Assembly (NCBI GenBank): GCA_028023455.1
Contig: JAQFVV010006216.1
Coordinates: 3,364,877-3,428,876 of the forward strand
Origin: Epiperipatus broadwayi
Lineage: Eukaryota > Onychophora > Udeonychophora > Euonychophora > Peripatidae
Direction: 5' to 3'
Length of the DNA stretch: 64,000 bases
Shown here: piece by piece, positions 1 to 12,372 of the stretch
How positions within the stretch are numbered: position 1 is the stretch's first letter
How the letters are laid out: every line of letters begins with the position of its first letter
Made by a program: the position numbers and the translations under genes
The notes under the pieces: model-generated
What the model was told of the DNA's origin: nothing
Databases searched by the model: none
The model's input: only the letters and a program-made list of their open reading frames with translations

Positions 1-315
1 TTTTGAAAATAGATGAATATCACAACTTAAGACAAAGGTGAAATAAATAATAGAATTTTTTTTTGGAACATTAAAATGATTTATTGCCAAATAGGATAGG
101 CATAGTTATAGTGATGAATTGTGGGATAGTAGTCTCGTGTGTTTGGAGAGTTCATTTTATGATTTTGGAGGTTGAATTGGATATTTGATTGTTGGAGTTT
201 GGTTGGTTAGATTGCAGTTTTGATGATGAGTGGAGAGTTTTGTCATTGCCTTGAGAATGCTGTGTATTCGTGTAACTCATGAATGATCAAACCCAGTCAC
301 TGCTTCAACCCAATT
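1..315. other. AT-rich flank, no gene seen
   Basis: No open frame or recognised element. The G/T-rich stretch at 110-260 resembles untranslated or LTR-like sequence, but no matching partner was found in the window. Confidence 0.4.
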
Positions 316-412
316 TATAAGTTATCTTTATTTTATCATGAAGCAGTTAACAGCAATCCTGCCATGATATCAGCCTATAAGTCTCCAAGAGAGAGAGCAC
401 GGCATAGTTTTC
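316..412 (+). repeat. Direct repeat copy 1, left of TIR element A
   Basis: About 95 bp beginning near TTTTATCATGAAGCAGTTAA and ending near GGCATAGTTTTCC. It recurs with few mismatches at 2665-2757, just right of element A. A shorter third copy of its end (AAGACTCCAAGAGAGAGAGC) lies at 2800-2837. The repeat is far too long for a normal target-site duplication. It more likely belongs to an older repeat, perhaps the 5' LTR or leader of the gag element downstream, that element A entered. Confidence 0.6.
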
Positions 413-428
413 CAATCCAGTTTATATT

Positions 429-2662
429 ATAACGATCCAAACGAAGTGGTAGGTCGCATCGCACCGCACCGCACTACCAAAGGGCGCCATCTAGGCATTT
501 GAGCCTAGAAAAATTTATAGAGTAGGCAGATACGCGCTGTTAGGATTCCACTTTATTTACATATTTAGATCGTTAGCCCATTGTCACTAGCTCAGTGGAA
601 TAGCAGAGATTTAATAATATCATTTACTAGTATATAAAAGAATAAAGTAAGCCACTGCCAGTAATTATCATACAAACAGATTTATTTATGCACATATATA
701 TAAGGTTTAAAATTATTTTAGTGATTTACATTTAACATTATTTTAACTTTGATTTTACTTTAATTTACATTGAGTTACTATTATATTATAAATTTACATT
801 TTTAATCAAGTTCGCACAGATGGGCTTATAAACCTGTTTAATATGTTGCTATAGATCGGTTACATAGATTTCAACGGTCAAAAACATTTCAAAGTAAACA
901 TAACGATCAAAATACAAAATTATTGATTACTGACAATTGCATAGGGAATTATAAGAAACCCTCTAGTATTCATCGTAAGATACTTGCATACGTCACCAAT
1001 AACTTAAAAGACATCCGAATAAATACATTTTTAGATACTCACCGTAAGATATCATTATTTATCGAATGTCTATATATTTTGATCAAATATGAAACGCAAA
1101 ACATAGTTAACCGATAAACAATCCATGCAAGCGTCTATAAACAACTTAAATTTAATAGTTTTATTTAGGATCGAGCCTGAATCGACTACATAGATTTGCA
1201 TTTAAAAATAAAATATTCTATCCCTACTTAACCTTAGGCAACACATTTCGCAATCAACTGGCGCCAATCCATCTGATACATTCATGTATTCAATGTAGCA
1301 TGATACGACAACACAACAATATTGTCAGGGATGTACATCTGAACAATATGTAGAAATAGAAACGACATTGACTCTCCACCCACAGGGATGTGACATCTGT
1401 GGGCAAGTAGATCAATAAACTAAAAACTCCATAGGAATGGGCTGCGCTATTCTGCCGACTTACAAACCCATCCATAGGCAAACAGAGGGTGTGTGGCGTA
1501 TATCTATAATCCTGCCCGTAGCGGATCTCATATTACACCTACTAATTACATAAATATATCCAATCCATTGAACCAATTCAACTACGAAATGAACAACCCA
1601 AGATTACCCTCCCTTAATATATCTTTACAAATCGATACAGCCATCCACGCCCGACTTAAGTTTAACATTTTTTTTTATAATTTATTCAACGGAAAACAGA
1701 AATCATAATAAAACTTAAAGAACGAAATTAAATAAATAAATGGAAATGATTTTACAAATTAAATACCTTAAATAAAATTATAACTAATTAATAAAATAAT
1801 GTTGGTCAGATAGAATAATATTGAAATCATTTAAATCTGGAAAGTTTTTAATTTACTGTTCATAAATTTTAAAGTCTTACGGTTATTGAAATAGTTCATC
1901 TTCGTATATTCCTTGCCGTTTGCACGTGAATTCCCACGTCGTCCGACGATTTGTATCCGGTTGATCGATTTATTTATCCTTTGGAGATTTTTATTTTTTT
2001 TTAGTGTAATTGGTCCTCAATGAAGAAACGATGGCCCATTCTTCTTCCTTTCTTACAGAACTGAAGGGATTGAAGCTGTGCGTCTTTTCCAATCCCCCAC
2101 ACTAACACCTAGCTGTTACATCGTCAATAATCAATCACTCCTCATTCACTAACTACCAAGCTTTCCAAAACCTGTCCTTTTTATATTAATGTCAAGGATT
2201 GAATTAACATTGCGTCATGGAGTGATGATTCTTTCGCTGAGGTCCGATTTCCCAAATGGATTTCTTTCATTGGCTAAACAGTTTCTATTGTTTTTTTCTA
2301 TCTGACTGAGGCTATTACATTTAAATGCTCAAGGCTGGTTTTAATTTAACCAATTAACAATCATTTCCATTTCTAATTAATTACCCTGTTTTCCAAATCA
2401 AAAATATATTTCAAGACAAATTTAAAGATATAATTTTATCTCCAAATCTTTTTTAAAATTTAGTTTTAAAAATACCTTTTTCTTTAATAAAAATTTTATT
2501 TTAATAATTTTTCATTATCTGTGCGACTTAATATATAAGAGTTTAAGACGATATTTTAATTTCAATTTTTAAAGAAAGTTTTTAAATGCGAACTTTTTAT
2601 TTTAACTTGTTTAATAATATATATAAAAAAAAATAATGTAACGAACGTCTGTGCTCGTTACA
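429..2662. mobile_element. TIR element family, copy A
   Basis: This 2.2-kb non-coding element ends in an inverted ATATT(A/G)TAACG motif. It has homologues at 15208-17323 (B) and 28076-30286 (C). Its left end is the long R type: a GGGCGCCA motif near 483, a CTAGGCATTTGAGCCTAG stem-loop near 490, a shared AGCAGAGATTT block near 603 and the junction TTCGCACAGATGG near 810. Its right end is the short L type, with the junction CTGTGCGACTTA near 2520 and a terminal CGTTAC. The core (about 830-2510) aligns with B and C in the same direction. It includes a block near 1275-1345 and an imperfect GGATTGAA/TTCCAATCC stem at 2067-2097. No transposase frame is visible, so it is probably a non-autonomous DNA element of a family I do not recognise. 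Confidence 0.65.
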
Positions 2663-2664
2663 AT

Positions 2665-2837
2665 ATGTTATTCTTATTTTATCATGAAGCAGTTAACAGT
2701 AGTCCTGCCATGATATCAGCCTATAAGTCTCCAAGACAGAGAGCAAGGCTTAGTTTTCTGTAGTCCTTAATAAGCAGGGCATTCTTTGATACTAGCCACA
2801 TAAGACTCCAAGAGAGAGAGCAAGGCATAGTTTATCC
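2665..2837 (+). repeat. Direct repeat copies 2 and 3, right of element A
   Basis: 2665-2757 repeats 316-412. 2800-2837 repeats only its end, around CTCCAAGAGAGAGAGCAAGG. The partial third copy shows that the repeat was already internally repetitive before or during the insertion of element A. Confidence 0.55.
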
Positions 2838-3273
2838 ATTTTAGCCCCTAAGACTTAATACTTCTTTTATTGCAACAGAGTTTGCATCATTCAATCAAGG
2901 GTTGTGGTAGTTAATAGTGATCGAATTGGGGATGATCTTCTGAGTGCTCGTGATACATTGTGTGATTATAGTGCTGTGACTGAATTTTTTTATTTATCTC
3001 AAGATTGTGAACTGCTAATCATTCTGTGGACTGTCGGAATTCTAGGAGAATGGATGTGAATGTATAAATTGGGCTATTGCAGACAGACATGCACTATATA
3101 GATTATTGTTGTGTGGTTCATCAAATAAGGACATTAAATTTTTTTGTATTTGTAATGCATGATAAGATGAAAAGCAAATCAGTCAGTTAGTCAAAGAGAT
3201 AGGTGTCAGACAAGGAAAGGATGTGTAGGTTTTTGATGGTCAGGGAAAGCACAGATGGGATATATATTTAGTT
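2838..3273 (+). other. Probable leader between LTR region and gag
   Basis: A stretch of moderate AT content between the repeats and the gag frame. It is placed like the leader of an LTR retrotransposon. No convincing primer-binding site was seen. Confidence 0.3.
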
Positions 3274-5360
3274 TTGAAAAACATGAGTGAACTAAATAAT
3301 AATATGGAAGATGAAGGTGTCCCAATCCCAGAGATCAGTGATAGGTTTTATACTGAAGAAGATGATGAGGAGGTTTCCCTTAAAAAACAAAAAGGAAGAG
3401 AGGAAGTAGAGGAAGATGCCTCTAAAGTTAGTAGCAATAATAAGACCTCAAGTGTGGAAGTAGATAAAGAGCCAGAAGCTGGCCAGACTCAGATAGCAAA
3501 GATGGCACCATCAGACATGGACATGATAATGCAGATGCTTAGAGGTATAAGAGAAGATAGTAAGCACAGTATAAAAAGTTTAAGAGAAGATAGTAAGCAA
3601 AGTATAATAAGTTTTAAGAGAAGATCTAAGAGAAGATAGTAAGCAAAATATAGAAAGTCTAAGAGAAGATAGTAAGCAAGGGATGGTAAATCTAGAACAA
3701 AAGATGGAGAAAAGTATAGAAGGTTTAAGAGTAGATCTAGGTCACTCTATTGACAATAACAACCGAATGATCATGGCTTTGGAAACTAGGATTGAAAAAT
3801 CCAACATAATGTAAAAATAGATTTGCATCATTAGAGGATAGGATACAAGGAATGTGTAGATCTATTGAAGTGGCCAAACAGGAGGGCTGTCAGGGATTGC
3901 AGTCATTAAAGGCTCAAGTGGAGCAGTCTATCAAAGAAAATAAGAGAGATTGAGTTAGTTAGGAATGAGGTCCATGAGTTGGTCTCCCAATCCATATCAG
4001 AATGCATAGAAAAAAATGCCAAAATAACCTCTGCAGGAATTAATATTAGATTAGAGTAGGTGGTAGCCAAAGTGGACTCATATAAGGAAACCACCTTGAG
4101 CTGTGTAGATCAAACCCTCACTATGAAAAATAGGTTTAGTGGCTTAGAAAAAGAAATTTGAGAAGTCAAGGGAAGCATGGCCAATGAGTGTGTACAGATG
4201 TACCAAAATCTTAGGAAAGAATTGGGGAAACAAATGGATAGCTTTAGGGAGGAGATAGTGAATAGGGACAAGTCAAGTTCTTTAGGAAAGGGACCCAGAA
4301 TGAATCAACATAAATTAGGCATTATGTTAGATAAGGTTGAGGAGAACCAGAAGGCGGATGTTACAGAGTACATGAACCCCAAGATGGATGATCTCTACCA
4401 GAAAATAGGGGAATTAAAAGATCATATTAATGTAGGGCTGCAGGATCAGTCAAACCTCAATTCAGGGCAGAATGATGGTAGCATTAGTCCAGATGACTGT
4501 AGGGATAGATCAGAACATAGTCAGTCAGAGAAAAGGATGCCTACTTTAGTCAAAAATCCACAAGGTGAAAAATTAATAGATAAGGCAGAAAGTAGCAGTA
4601 GAGAGGAATATAGAGTAGGAGGATCAATGACCTCAAAGTTAATTAAAATTAAGGCCTTTAGTGGCGAAAGCAGGGAAAACCCCTTAGAGTATCTGTATAC
4701 CTTGGAAGAACTCTTTTCTGTGTGTAGGGTTAAATGAACGGGAAAAGTTGGCCATTGCCTGTAACCATCTTTATGCCTATGCTAAGGAGTGCTGGCGGTC
4801 CCTGTTTGATAAACCCCCTACCTTTGGGGATTTTCGCTGTGTTATCCTATCATACTTCTGGAGTGAAGATAGGCAGGACCAGGTGCACTACCAGATGACT
4901 CAGGAAAAGTATGGCAGTACCAAGGGCAGCTATACACAATTTTTCCGAGGGCAGGCAGTAAAACTGAAAAGTCTGACTGCATTTCCTCTCTCAGAGCACC
5001 AGATCCTGAGAATACTCCGACCTTCCCCGAAGCATTGAGCAAATGCTTATTGCTGCTGATTGCCGCAGTATAGAAGCAGCATCAGAAATCCTGGATGCTC
5101 TAGAGATCTCAGAACTGTATTCAGAGGCTCGGCCCAAGGGCACCAAGGATATGTATAGTTATAATGTCTTTAGTCTGAATCTAGGTGATCAGACATGTGA
5201 TCAGAATTTTAGTAGTTATGGGTATAGAAATAATTATAGGGCTAGGCCTCCTAATCAATCCTGGGGAGATTTTGGGGATAGTGTTGTGAAGAAAGTAGTT
5301 CCAAGAGACAAGCAACCCTCTACCAGTGGAATTACCACAGTGCTAACAAAGCCAAAATGA
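3274..5360 (+). pseudogene. Broken Ty3/gypsy-like gag
   Basis: Open segments at 3274-3639, 4177-4737, 4748-5038 and 5043-5360 read as one decayed Gag, broken by stops and frameshifts. The first part is acidic and then coiled-coil-like, with repeated REDSK units. The second continues as charged helix and ends in the block LIKIKAFSGESRENPLEYL, a pattern typical of the start of the capsid domain in invertebrate gypsy-type Gags. The last two parts read as the rest of capsid (for example FGDFRCVILSYFWSE) and a basic, Asn/Tyr/Arg-rich tail. No CCHC zinc knuckle and no pol follow: a polypurine tract comes about 240 bp later, so the element seems to have lost pol by deletion. The family call rests on the shape of the capsid block. 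A related block occurs in the antisense gag near 36700. Confidence 0.7.
3541..3690 (+). repeat. Tandem coiled-coil repeats in gag
   Basis: Four imperfect copies of AGAGAAGATAGTAAGCA, spaced roughly 35-45 bp apart. In frame they give repeated REDSKxSI units, as expected of a helical coiled-coil segment that grew by unit duplication. One copy is followed by a frameshift near 3610, which ends the first gag frame. Confidence 0.7.
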
Positions 5361-5598
5361 GAAAAAATAAAGATCTCAAAAGGAACTGAATGTATGTTTG
5401 CAATTTTATGCAGACCACAATATGCTTTGTACAAAGGAAAAGATCTCCAAATAAATTATTTTAAGTTTTCTAATGAAAAAGTACGATATTTACCAGTAAT
5501 TAGAAATTTTTTTATATATTATTATTAGTGTATTTTATTAGTTTTTTTTTTTCTTTTATTAGATATAGTTAAAGCAAAAATGCTGATGATTTTACTCG
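5361..5598 (+). other. Post-gag remnant before the polypurine tract
   Basis: AT-rich and frameless. It probably holds the junction left by loss of pol, since gag and the 3' end of the element are only about 240 bp apart. Confidence 0.35.
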
Positions 5599-5870
5599 AA
5601 GGGGGGGAATGTTGTGCCATTACAATTTAGTCATTAGCTAAATTTATAGTAATGTGCACGAGAGAAAATGAACAAAAATCATCATCACATTTTTTTATAT
5701 AAAAAAGGAAGCTGTTGGGCATCCAAGTTTAAACCCTACAAGATCCAGTTCTAAAAGCTTTAGACAGAAAGAGAGTGGGTCAACAATTATATTCTTTGTT
5801 TGTGTGTTGATAGAAAGGTAGTACACACAATTAAACTATTCAATTTTTAATTTTTCTTTAAAAAGGCAAA
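5599..5870 (+). mobile_element. Polypurine tract and 3' LTR start of the gag element
   Basis: AAGGGGGGGAA at 5599-5609 is immediately followed by TGTTGTGCC, the expected layout of a polypurine tract and a TG-starting 3' LTR. A TATATAAAAAAGG promoter-like motif lies near 5694. The right boundary near 5870 is a guess. No second copy of this LTR was found upstream, so the 5' LTR is lost or unrecognisable, or this end comes from a related element. Confidence 0.5.
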
Positions 5871-8107
5871 GTTATAACGCATACGTATAGGCAGTGTATA
5901 TGTAAGCTATTGATTGTTTTATATCTTTAAAACTAACCTATGCTTGATCAATTCCAATATCTTATTCTATACTTCTATTTTAAACTTTTCTATAATTGTA
6001 AGTGGGAATTGAAAAAGTCACAGATTTAATTTTAAATATTAAAGTTATAATTACTAAGCTAGCAATTATATTATTTAATGTTAGTTTATGAATGATTTGA
6101 AATGATAAAGTATGTGTGTACATTACATACAGAAATTTACATTTATTAAATATTGAAAGAAAAGGAAGGGTTAAATCTGTCAAATTATTTTTTGTACCAT
6201 TTTATGTTAAAAGAGGAAATCTGTTGAATCAGATATCTATTTTTGAAGCAATTTTGTTTTTGTAAATGATTGTTTGTCACTTTGGGAGCTTAAGCTGGGT
6301 GGGAACTCTAATTTTGAAATTGTCTTATCTTAAGATTAGAGAAAAGAAACTCCAATTTTAGATATTACAGATATACGTGAAAAAGGATTAAGTCTATTTT
6401 TTTTAAAGACAAAAGTGTCTGAAAACCAGGTGTGATTTTTTTGGGGGAGTTGGTCAAAAATAGCAATTCACACTATCACTCTAATTGGGTGAGTTGACTC
6501 AAAAATCGGATATAAAAGCAGTCTGGAAAATTAGTTGAATGATTAGAGTAGACTATTATTATATTATTATTGGGAGAGAGAGACTTTTTAAAAATTATTG
6601 AAACTAAAGCAGAGAAACATTTTTAGTTCTGCTAGATAGTTTTTTTTTTTAAATCATTTTTTTTATGAAGTTTTGAATGTTGAAAATATAAGAAATGACG
6701 GGGTAGAAAAATTATATATGTGTCCCATCAAGACCTGACCATCGTGGAGCTGCAGATCATATAGGGAAGAAAAGATGTCTTGTCTGAAAAATAATATTCC
6801 ATACCTTTCAACTGACCAGAGAAATAAGATGTTTTTAAATAGAAAGAAGAAAACATTCACCTGCATTCGAAGATCAGAAAGATGAATTAATCTACTGATA
6901 AATATTAATCATCAAGTCCAATTAATTGTTCCAGCAACTGAGTTTAAAACCCAGGAAATTTATAAACGTGAAAACAACTGCTGTATTTCATCAACTAAAA
7001 GAATGACATGCTTGACAGGAAGAGAAGAAAAATTAATATAAAGATTTCCAAATTGTCCACTAAAGCAAATAACCTCAATAGGATCATCATCATCAAATAA
7101 TTATACACTTTAAGAAAGAGATTGTTCCAAAGAAACACGGAAATTGTTGCTGCCAAAGATAAACATTAAACAAGAGAAATTTGACTCATTAGAAGTCGCT
7201 ACAAAGAACTGGTAGTATAAAAAAAATTTTTGATATATTTTTTTTATGATAGCAGAGTCTTAATAAAATTTTAGCAATAAAGTGGTATATTTTATTTAAA
7301 GAACTTTTAAAGACAATTCAGATCAATTAAAACAATAATTTCTTACTAATAATAGCCTTGAGCTCCATAAATGATCTTGAATGTATCAAAATTATTTGTT
7401 TATTAATTTACAGTTATGAATTATTAATGTGTAAAATAATTTTTTGTATTATTATTTTGGTTTTAAATAATATGTTGTTATTATGGGATAAAACACGCAC
7501 ATACATAATAATATTTTTATATGTGTATAATTGTGTGAGAATGTGATGTAATAAGCAGTGTTGAAATATTAAACTATTTTGTTTTAAGAAAGTATAGCAT
7601 TTCAGAGGTAGAAGGGAGGGGGAGAAAATGATTTAAAACTTGTTCAGTAAAACTTCCTCTTTCAATTCTACTAACATTTTTTTTTAACATTCTGCTTATC
7701 TGTTAGATTATAAGTGAATATTTTTTTTATATGAAATACTTTTCTTGTGGATACAATATACTTTTGAAATACATTTACGGGAAAGGGGGAGGAATTTAAA
7801 ATTTAATGTTATGATTTTAAAACAGTCGATTATGATTATTGTTGTTATTGTTAATATAAATTTTCATGTAAATATAGAAATTTTTATGTATATGTTAGAA
7901 ATGCAGTAATAAATATTAGTTTATGTTATTAAACGAGGCGTATATATTTCATTAAGAGTAGTCTTTATCAAGTGTGATCATTCATCATCAATGGTTGAAT
8001 ATTAGTTGTTTAAGATATGATTAAATATACTAAGATTAACAATAATTATGAATTTCTTTATAAAAATTAGGTTTTATGTTTAAGCTTAGTCCTAAAGCTG
8101 TGGTTGA
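5871..8107. other. AT-rich interval with promoter-like and purine-tract motifs
   Basis: No supported gene. A GGGGGAG purine run at 6443-6449 is followed by a TATAAAAGCAG motif near 6511, which could be another decayed LTR. Further purine tracts occur near 7608-7626 and 7780-7795. The short open frames here are no longer than chance allows in DNA of this composition. Confidence 0.3.
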
Positions 8108-8147
8108 AACCATTGTCATTATCATTATCATCATCGTCATCATCACG
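8108..8147. repeat. Imperfect ATC microsatellite
   Basis: Run of CATTATCATTATCATCATCG-like trinucleotides. It has no open frame context. Confidence 0.7.
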
Positions 8148-8484
8148 TTTTAATTAATGAGCTGTTTAAATGTTCAAAGGCCATAAATAAATATTGATTT
8201 CATAGTATTTAGTGATTTCTTAGTAATATTATAACCACCATTCCATCATCTATTTCATGCAAGTATGAGTGAATTGCCATCCTAAATTAATAGTAATCTG
8301 AGCTAGTAAAACTTATAAAAAAATATTGAAACACATTCGTTATGCCAAGATCTGAGAAATTATTTGTGTCTAATGAATTCCACTTTAGTTTAAAGATGTT
8401 TTATGCTTACTTAGATATTAGTGCATACAGTGATGTGGCTCTAAAAAGCAAAATCTTCCATGTTTATTAGAAATAAAGTACCAA

Positions 8485-8580
8485 AAAGGGATTCAAACCC
8501 GGTACCTGTGAAAGGTTATTAGATATAACCGTGTCTAGATTCAAATAATCTAGTGGCGCCCTGCTAGTCCATATTCACTT
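8485..8580 (-). repeat. tRNA-like SINE fragment with GGGCGCC motif
   Basis: On the minus strand, CCGGGTTTGAATCCC resembles a tRNA T-arm/B-box. Just upstream of it on that strand are AGGGCGCCACTAGATT and a CTAGATTATTTGAATCTAG stem-loop. The GGGCGCC plus CTAG..ATTTGA..CTAG block is shared with the R-type ends of TIR copies A and C. It could be a SINE fragment or a solitary end of that family. Confidence 0.35.
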
Positions 8581-11364
8581 GGTATTTGTTTGGATATGCA
8601 CTTAGCATCAAACCAAGAAATGAAAGTGGATAAAATCTACTGTCTGTATACCTGAGAAGATATTTTATTGAGTTAGTAATGTACTCACTTCACGTGATTT
8701 CCATATACCTGAGTTATAATAGTTGTTATTAATTTTTTTATAATTATTGATATTGTGATATCTTGAGAAATCTAATTATAGAAGTATGTTTCATTTAATC
8801 CAATGACCTTTAATATGATTGATAATTCAGTCTGACCTTTTTGTTTAACAGCCACTACTCAGGTATTCTTCTCATAATTTAATTTAAGCTACAATATTTT
8901 TCGTTTATTAAGCTAAATATTTATATTTGAACCGCTTCTTAATTATTTAATACATTTGGATCGTTTCATCATCTTTATTAAGTTACCATGAATATAATAT
9001 TTGGATATTTGAGATTTTAATAATATTTGGATTTTGACAAATCCAATGATATTTTAATATACAATTGAATTTCTCTTTAATATGTTACAATGGACCTTTT
9101 GAACTCCTTTAAGATAAGGTTACAATATATATATAATGACACTATTCTGAAATTTTTTTTTATATGGAAGTGAAGAGTGCATTGATGAAATGTAAAATAA
9201 CCTGAAGCTCTTGTCTTTTAAAGTCATTAATCTTGTGTTAAGATTTGTAGAAGTCCCTACTGTTGCATCCAGCCGCATAGTTTTATGGTTATGGCCTTAA
9301 TATATTGAACCAGGTACTCTTATCTGATTCAAAAGGTTCATCACAAAAATGAAACCAACTTTCGTTTTAATAAAGTTTTAAAAGAAAACTATTAAAAAGT
9401 TTTGTATATAAGAATACGTGCAATAGCGCACATACTCAGTTATGTTTTAAAATTCTGTCATTTCTATATTTGTTAATAGATTTTATTTTTAAAATAGTTT
9501 TCTTTTGATCGCTTGTTGTTGTTTTTTTTTCAAAGTAATTAAAGATAAGCAAACTTTCAACTTTATAAAAAAAATATTCTAAATTAAAAAAAAAAGTTAT
9601 TCCTTTTGTTTTAAACAAAGCATTTTAGTTTTGGGAAGTTTTTTTTGTAATTGCATTCTTGTTGTTTTGATATTAATCAATTTTTAATTTATTTTAACGA
9701 AAGCTGAGACTTGTTTTTACATTTTTAATTAATTCTAAATAAGATTACTCTGGTTGGAATTTTTAATTAAGATTTAGACTGAGATAAAGATTTGCCCTGG
9801 TCTAAAACTACTAATTAATAATTAAAGATGACACGGGAGTTAAGAAAGTATCATATAAATAACCTGGGTTTTTGAACTGAAGTTTATTCTATTCTATTCT
9901 TCAGCTATTGACATTTATTCTGCTAGTTTAGTTTTGTCCAACTTTTGGTACAACATTTGTTATAACCATTTGAAGTGCCGTGCTGCCATAGCTTCTCAAG
10001 GTTGCTGTCTGCGTCTGGGTCAACCATTGAGAATATTCTATTTGCTGGTTGCTGAAATTATATTATGGCTTCCATTTAATAAATGGAATTATCTCTTCAG
10101 AATGCCAAAACTAGTTGCTATGAAGAATATTATCTATGCCATGCCGTGCTAAACCAATTTAAGCTGAACCCCAGATGCTAAATTCTTCCTGTTGATCATG
10201 GCTTAAAACTTATCCAAGAACTGATCCTATACTTGCCTCCATTTTCCTACAGAAGAAAACTCAGAAGCCAATGATGGACTCTAATTAAGAATAACGTTGC
10301 CTTTCTTACTAGAAGAAATCTGATGGACTTTATACATTACTTTGAGGTAATACGTTTTCATATTCTAACCAGGGTTTAAATCTGTCTAGTCTCAGCTTAA
10401 TCTTTAAATCTACCTATCATTGTAATATCTTATAAACATTCAATTTAAATATTGTAAGCTTTTATTATCAATTTTCTTAATATTCTATTTATAGTGTGCT
10501 GGAATCTTAGTTTTAAGATTCCAGGTTTGTTTTAAATTTATTTATCTGAGTGTGTATTATGAATTTATATTTTTTATGCTTAATATGTCTCCTTTTATAT
10601 TATTTTTAACCCTTGCTAAATGCTTTGGCAGATCTTCGTAATTTTCTTTAATTCATCTGTCCCTCTTGTATTACCCTGAAATTAATTTTAAATAAGTTTA
10701 GTTTGCATTTCCTACAGATTGTAAATCTTTTGGCTGGCAGTTTGTCATGTATAGTGTTCTGGTTTTCTAAAATTGGAGGTTTTGTTTCTTCGTTCTAAGA
10801 TTACATAAGATTGTATTCTTTTCTCCTGTTTTCTTATCTTGTATGTGAAATTAACTGTGAATTGCCAAAAAGTGGTATATCATGAGCTGTCCTTCCGGCA
10901 TATGACGTTCTTGGTCTCGACACATTATTCCGGGCCAAGGAATGCTCACTGGCATTTCATTGATTTCCTATAAGACCATATTATTTTTTTTCTATCTCTG
11001 AATTAGGAAACTGGAATTGGTTTTTATAAATCGCCAGCAGAAAGATATTATCAATTCTCTTTTTAAATTCATAGGTGAGAAAACGAATTTATCTGCCAGA
11101 GTGTTTAATGTTTTAATATTTGCAGTACTCATATACACTCTGGGATGAATACACTAATAAATCTAAGTCAACTTTCACATTTTGTTTGTTAGTTTTATTT
11201 TGTTTTTGCTTGAATTTAATAAAATTTTAAATTATTTAAAATTGTTTTCGCTGACTTTTGTCTTAGTGTTTTCTTTTCTCAATTGTCTGAATAATATTAT
11301 CAATCTCTTGCTCTGTCTGGTCAGTGCAAATCATCGTCATTAACTTTTGATCATGGTAAACAAA
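8581..11364. other. AT-rich interval, no gene recognised
   Basis: No supported coding region. 9176-9270 has weak similarity to 24765-25040 (a GCACTGATGAAAA-like start followed by GAAGTCCCT), suggesting an old dispersed repeat. A less AT-rich block at 10880-10960 has no identified partner. Confidence 0.3.
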
Positions 11365-12127
11365 TTTTCCATGTGATGTGATGCGCAGTGACTTCTCCTT
11401 ATACAGAGTCAGGAATCTCAGCAACTATGCCCAGAGAAACCTGTTAGTCACTTTACCTTCCCTTTCCATTCCCCACCCTAAGTTTTCCCATAATCTCCAT
11501 CCCATTTTCACAATGTAATCTTTGTCAATTCCATGGCCTTCATATCTAAACCCCCCCCCTTATCTTTTTCCAAACATAGCATAAAAACTAATAACCCACT
11601 TTCTGTATAATCACTTTGTTCATATTATTCTTCCATAATTTCATTATTTGTCCCCTTTCTGTTTTCAAGCATTTACATTGAATTAACATATGTCTAATAT
11701 TTTCTTTGCCTTCCTTACACAATTTGCAGACTAAATCACCCATATTTTTCCATTTACGTGTATATTCCCTTGTTGCTAAAGATCCAGTTTGAGCCTTAAA
11801 CAATAAATTACTTTCCTTGCTATTATCATAAATTAACTCGTACCCAATGTTCCGTTTACTTCTATATATATTTAAACTTTTTACTCTCCATACTAGTTTT
11901 CCATCTCTCCAACTCCCTATTCTTTATTAATGCATCTATTCTTCTATACCATTCTTTACCACTATAACACTCAACAATCCTATCACAATCATCCCATCTT
12001 TTTTACAAGTACATTGATACAAACTCTTTATCCAAATCTTCTGCATACCGCATTATCTTTCTCACCCATCTTTTTGCCTGCCCTTTACTTGTAACCCAAT
12101 TAAATACTATTTGGTATAGCTGTTCTT
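11365..12127 (-). pseudogene. LINE 3' end with CCHC zinc-finger tail
   Basis: The minus strand carries the last part of a non-LTR retrotransposon polyprotein. The clearest piece is the 71-residue frame at 11588-11803, which contains CKLCKEGKENIRHMLIQC, spaced C-x2-C-x8-H-x4-C, the C-terminal zinc finger common in LINE polymerases. Upstream of it, broken frames over about 11850-12120 are rich in Trp/Lys/Arg, as in that region of LINE proteins. The 3' tail ends near 11365 in an ATCACATCACAT run. A 40-bp copy of this tail sits inside the pogo-like element at 31797-31839, which supports this as the true 3' end. The reverse transcriptase core is not present here. The exact clade is unresolved. Confidence 0.6.
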
Positions 12128-12180
12128 TTTTTTTTCATGTGTCATAGCATCGGCCAGGAAGCGAACCCATTAATTTTTAT
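12128..12180 (-). repeat. Fragment of tRNA-derived SINE
   Basis: A T-run is followed by CATGTGTCATAGCATCGG and then AAGCGAACCC. This matches the A-tail and 3' part of the complete SINE at 50709-50821, in the same (minus) orientation. It is inserted in the LINE remnant. Confidence 0.55.
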
Positions 12181-12334
12181 TACCCATAAACTGCAATCTA
12201 CCGAACATTTTCATTTTGCTTTTTGCATCTTTCATATAAAAACTTGTCCATCCCATTTTTCCTTGAATTGTCTCCTTTGCTGTCCACTCATCTGCATCTA
12301 ATGCATATCTTCCCACTTCCTTTTGTCAGGTACG

Positions 12335-12372
12335 CAGTGATCTGGTGGCGCCCTCCGACCGTTACAATATAT
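12335..12372. repeat. End motif of the A/B/C TIR family
   Basis: GGTGGCGCCCTCCGACCGTT followed by ACAATAT is the reverse complement of the ATATTGTAACGGTCGG..GGGCGCC terminus seen at R-type ends. The opposite end of this copy was not found, so it is a solitary or truncated end. Confidence 0.45.

Noticed and set aside
9934-10152. 72-codon plus-strand frame with Cys residues as an upstream host exon
   Set aside because: No acceptor and donor pair in phase with exon 1, and composition unlike the other exons.
9750-10430. Possible inverted repeat around TAGACTGAGATAAAGATTTG
   Set aside because: The similarity is short and gapped and does not extend. Likely chance in AT-rich sequence.
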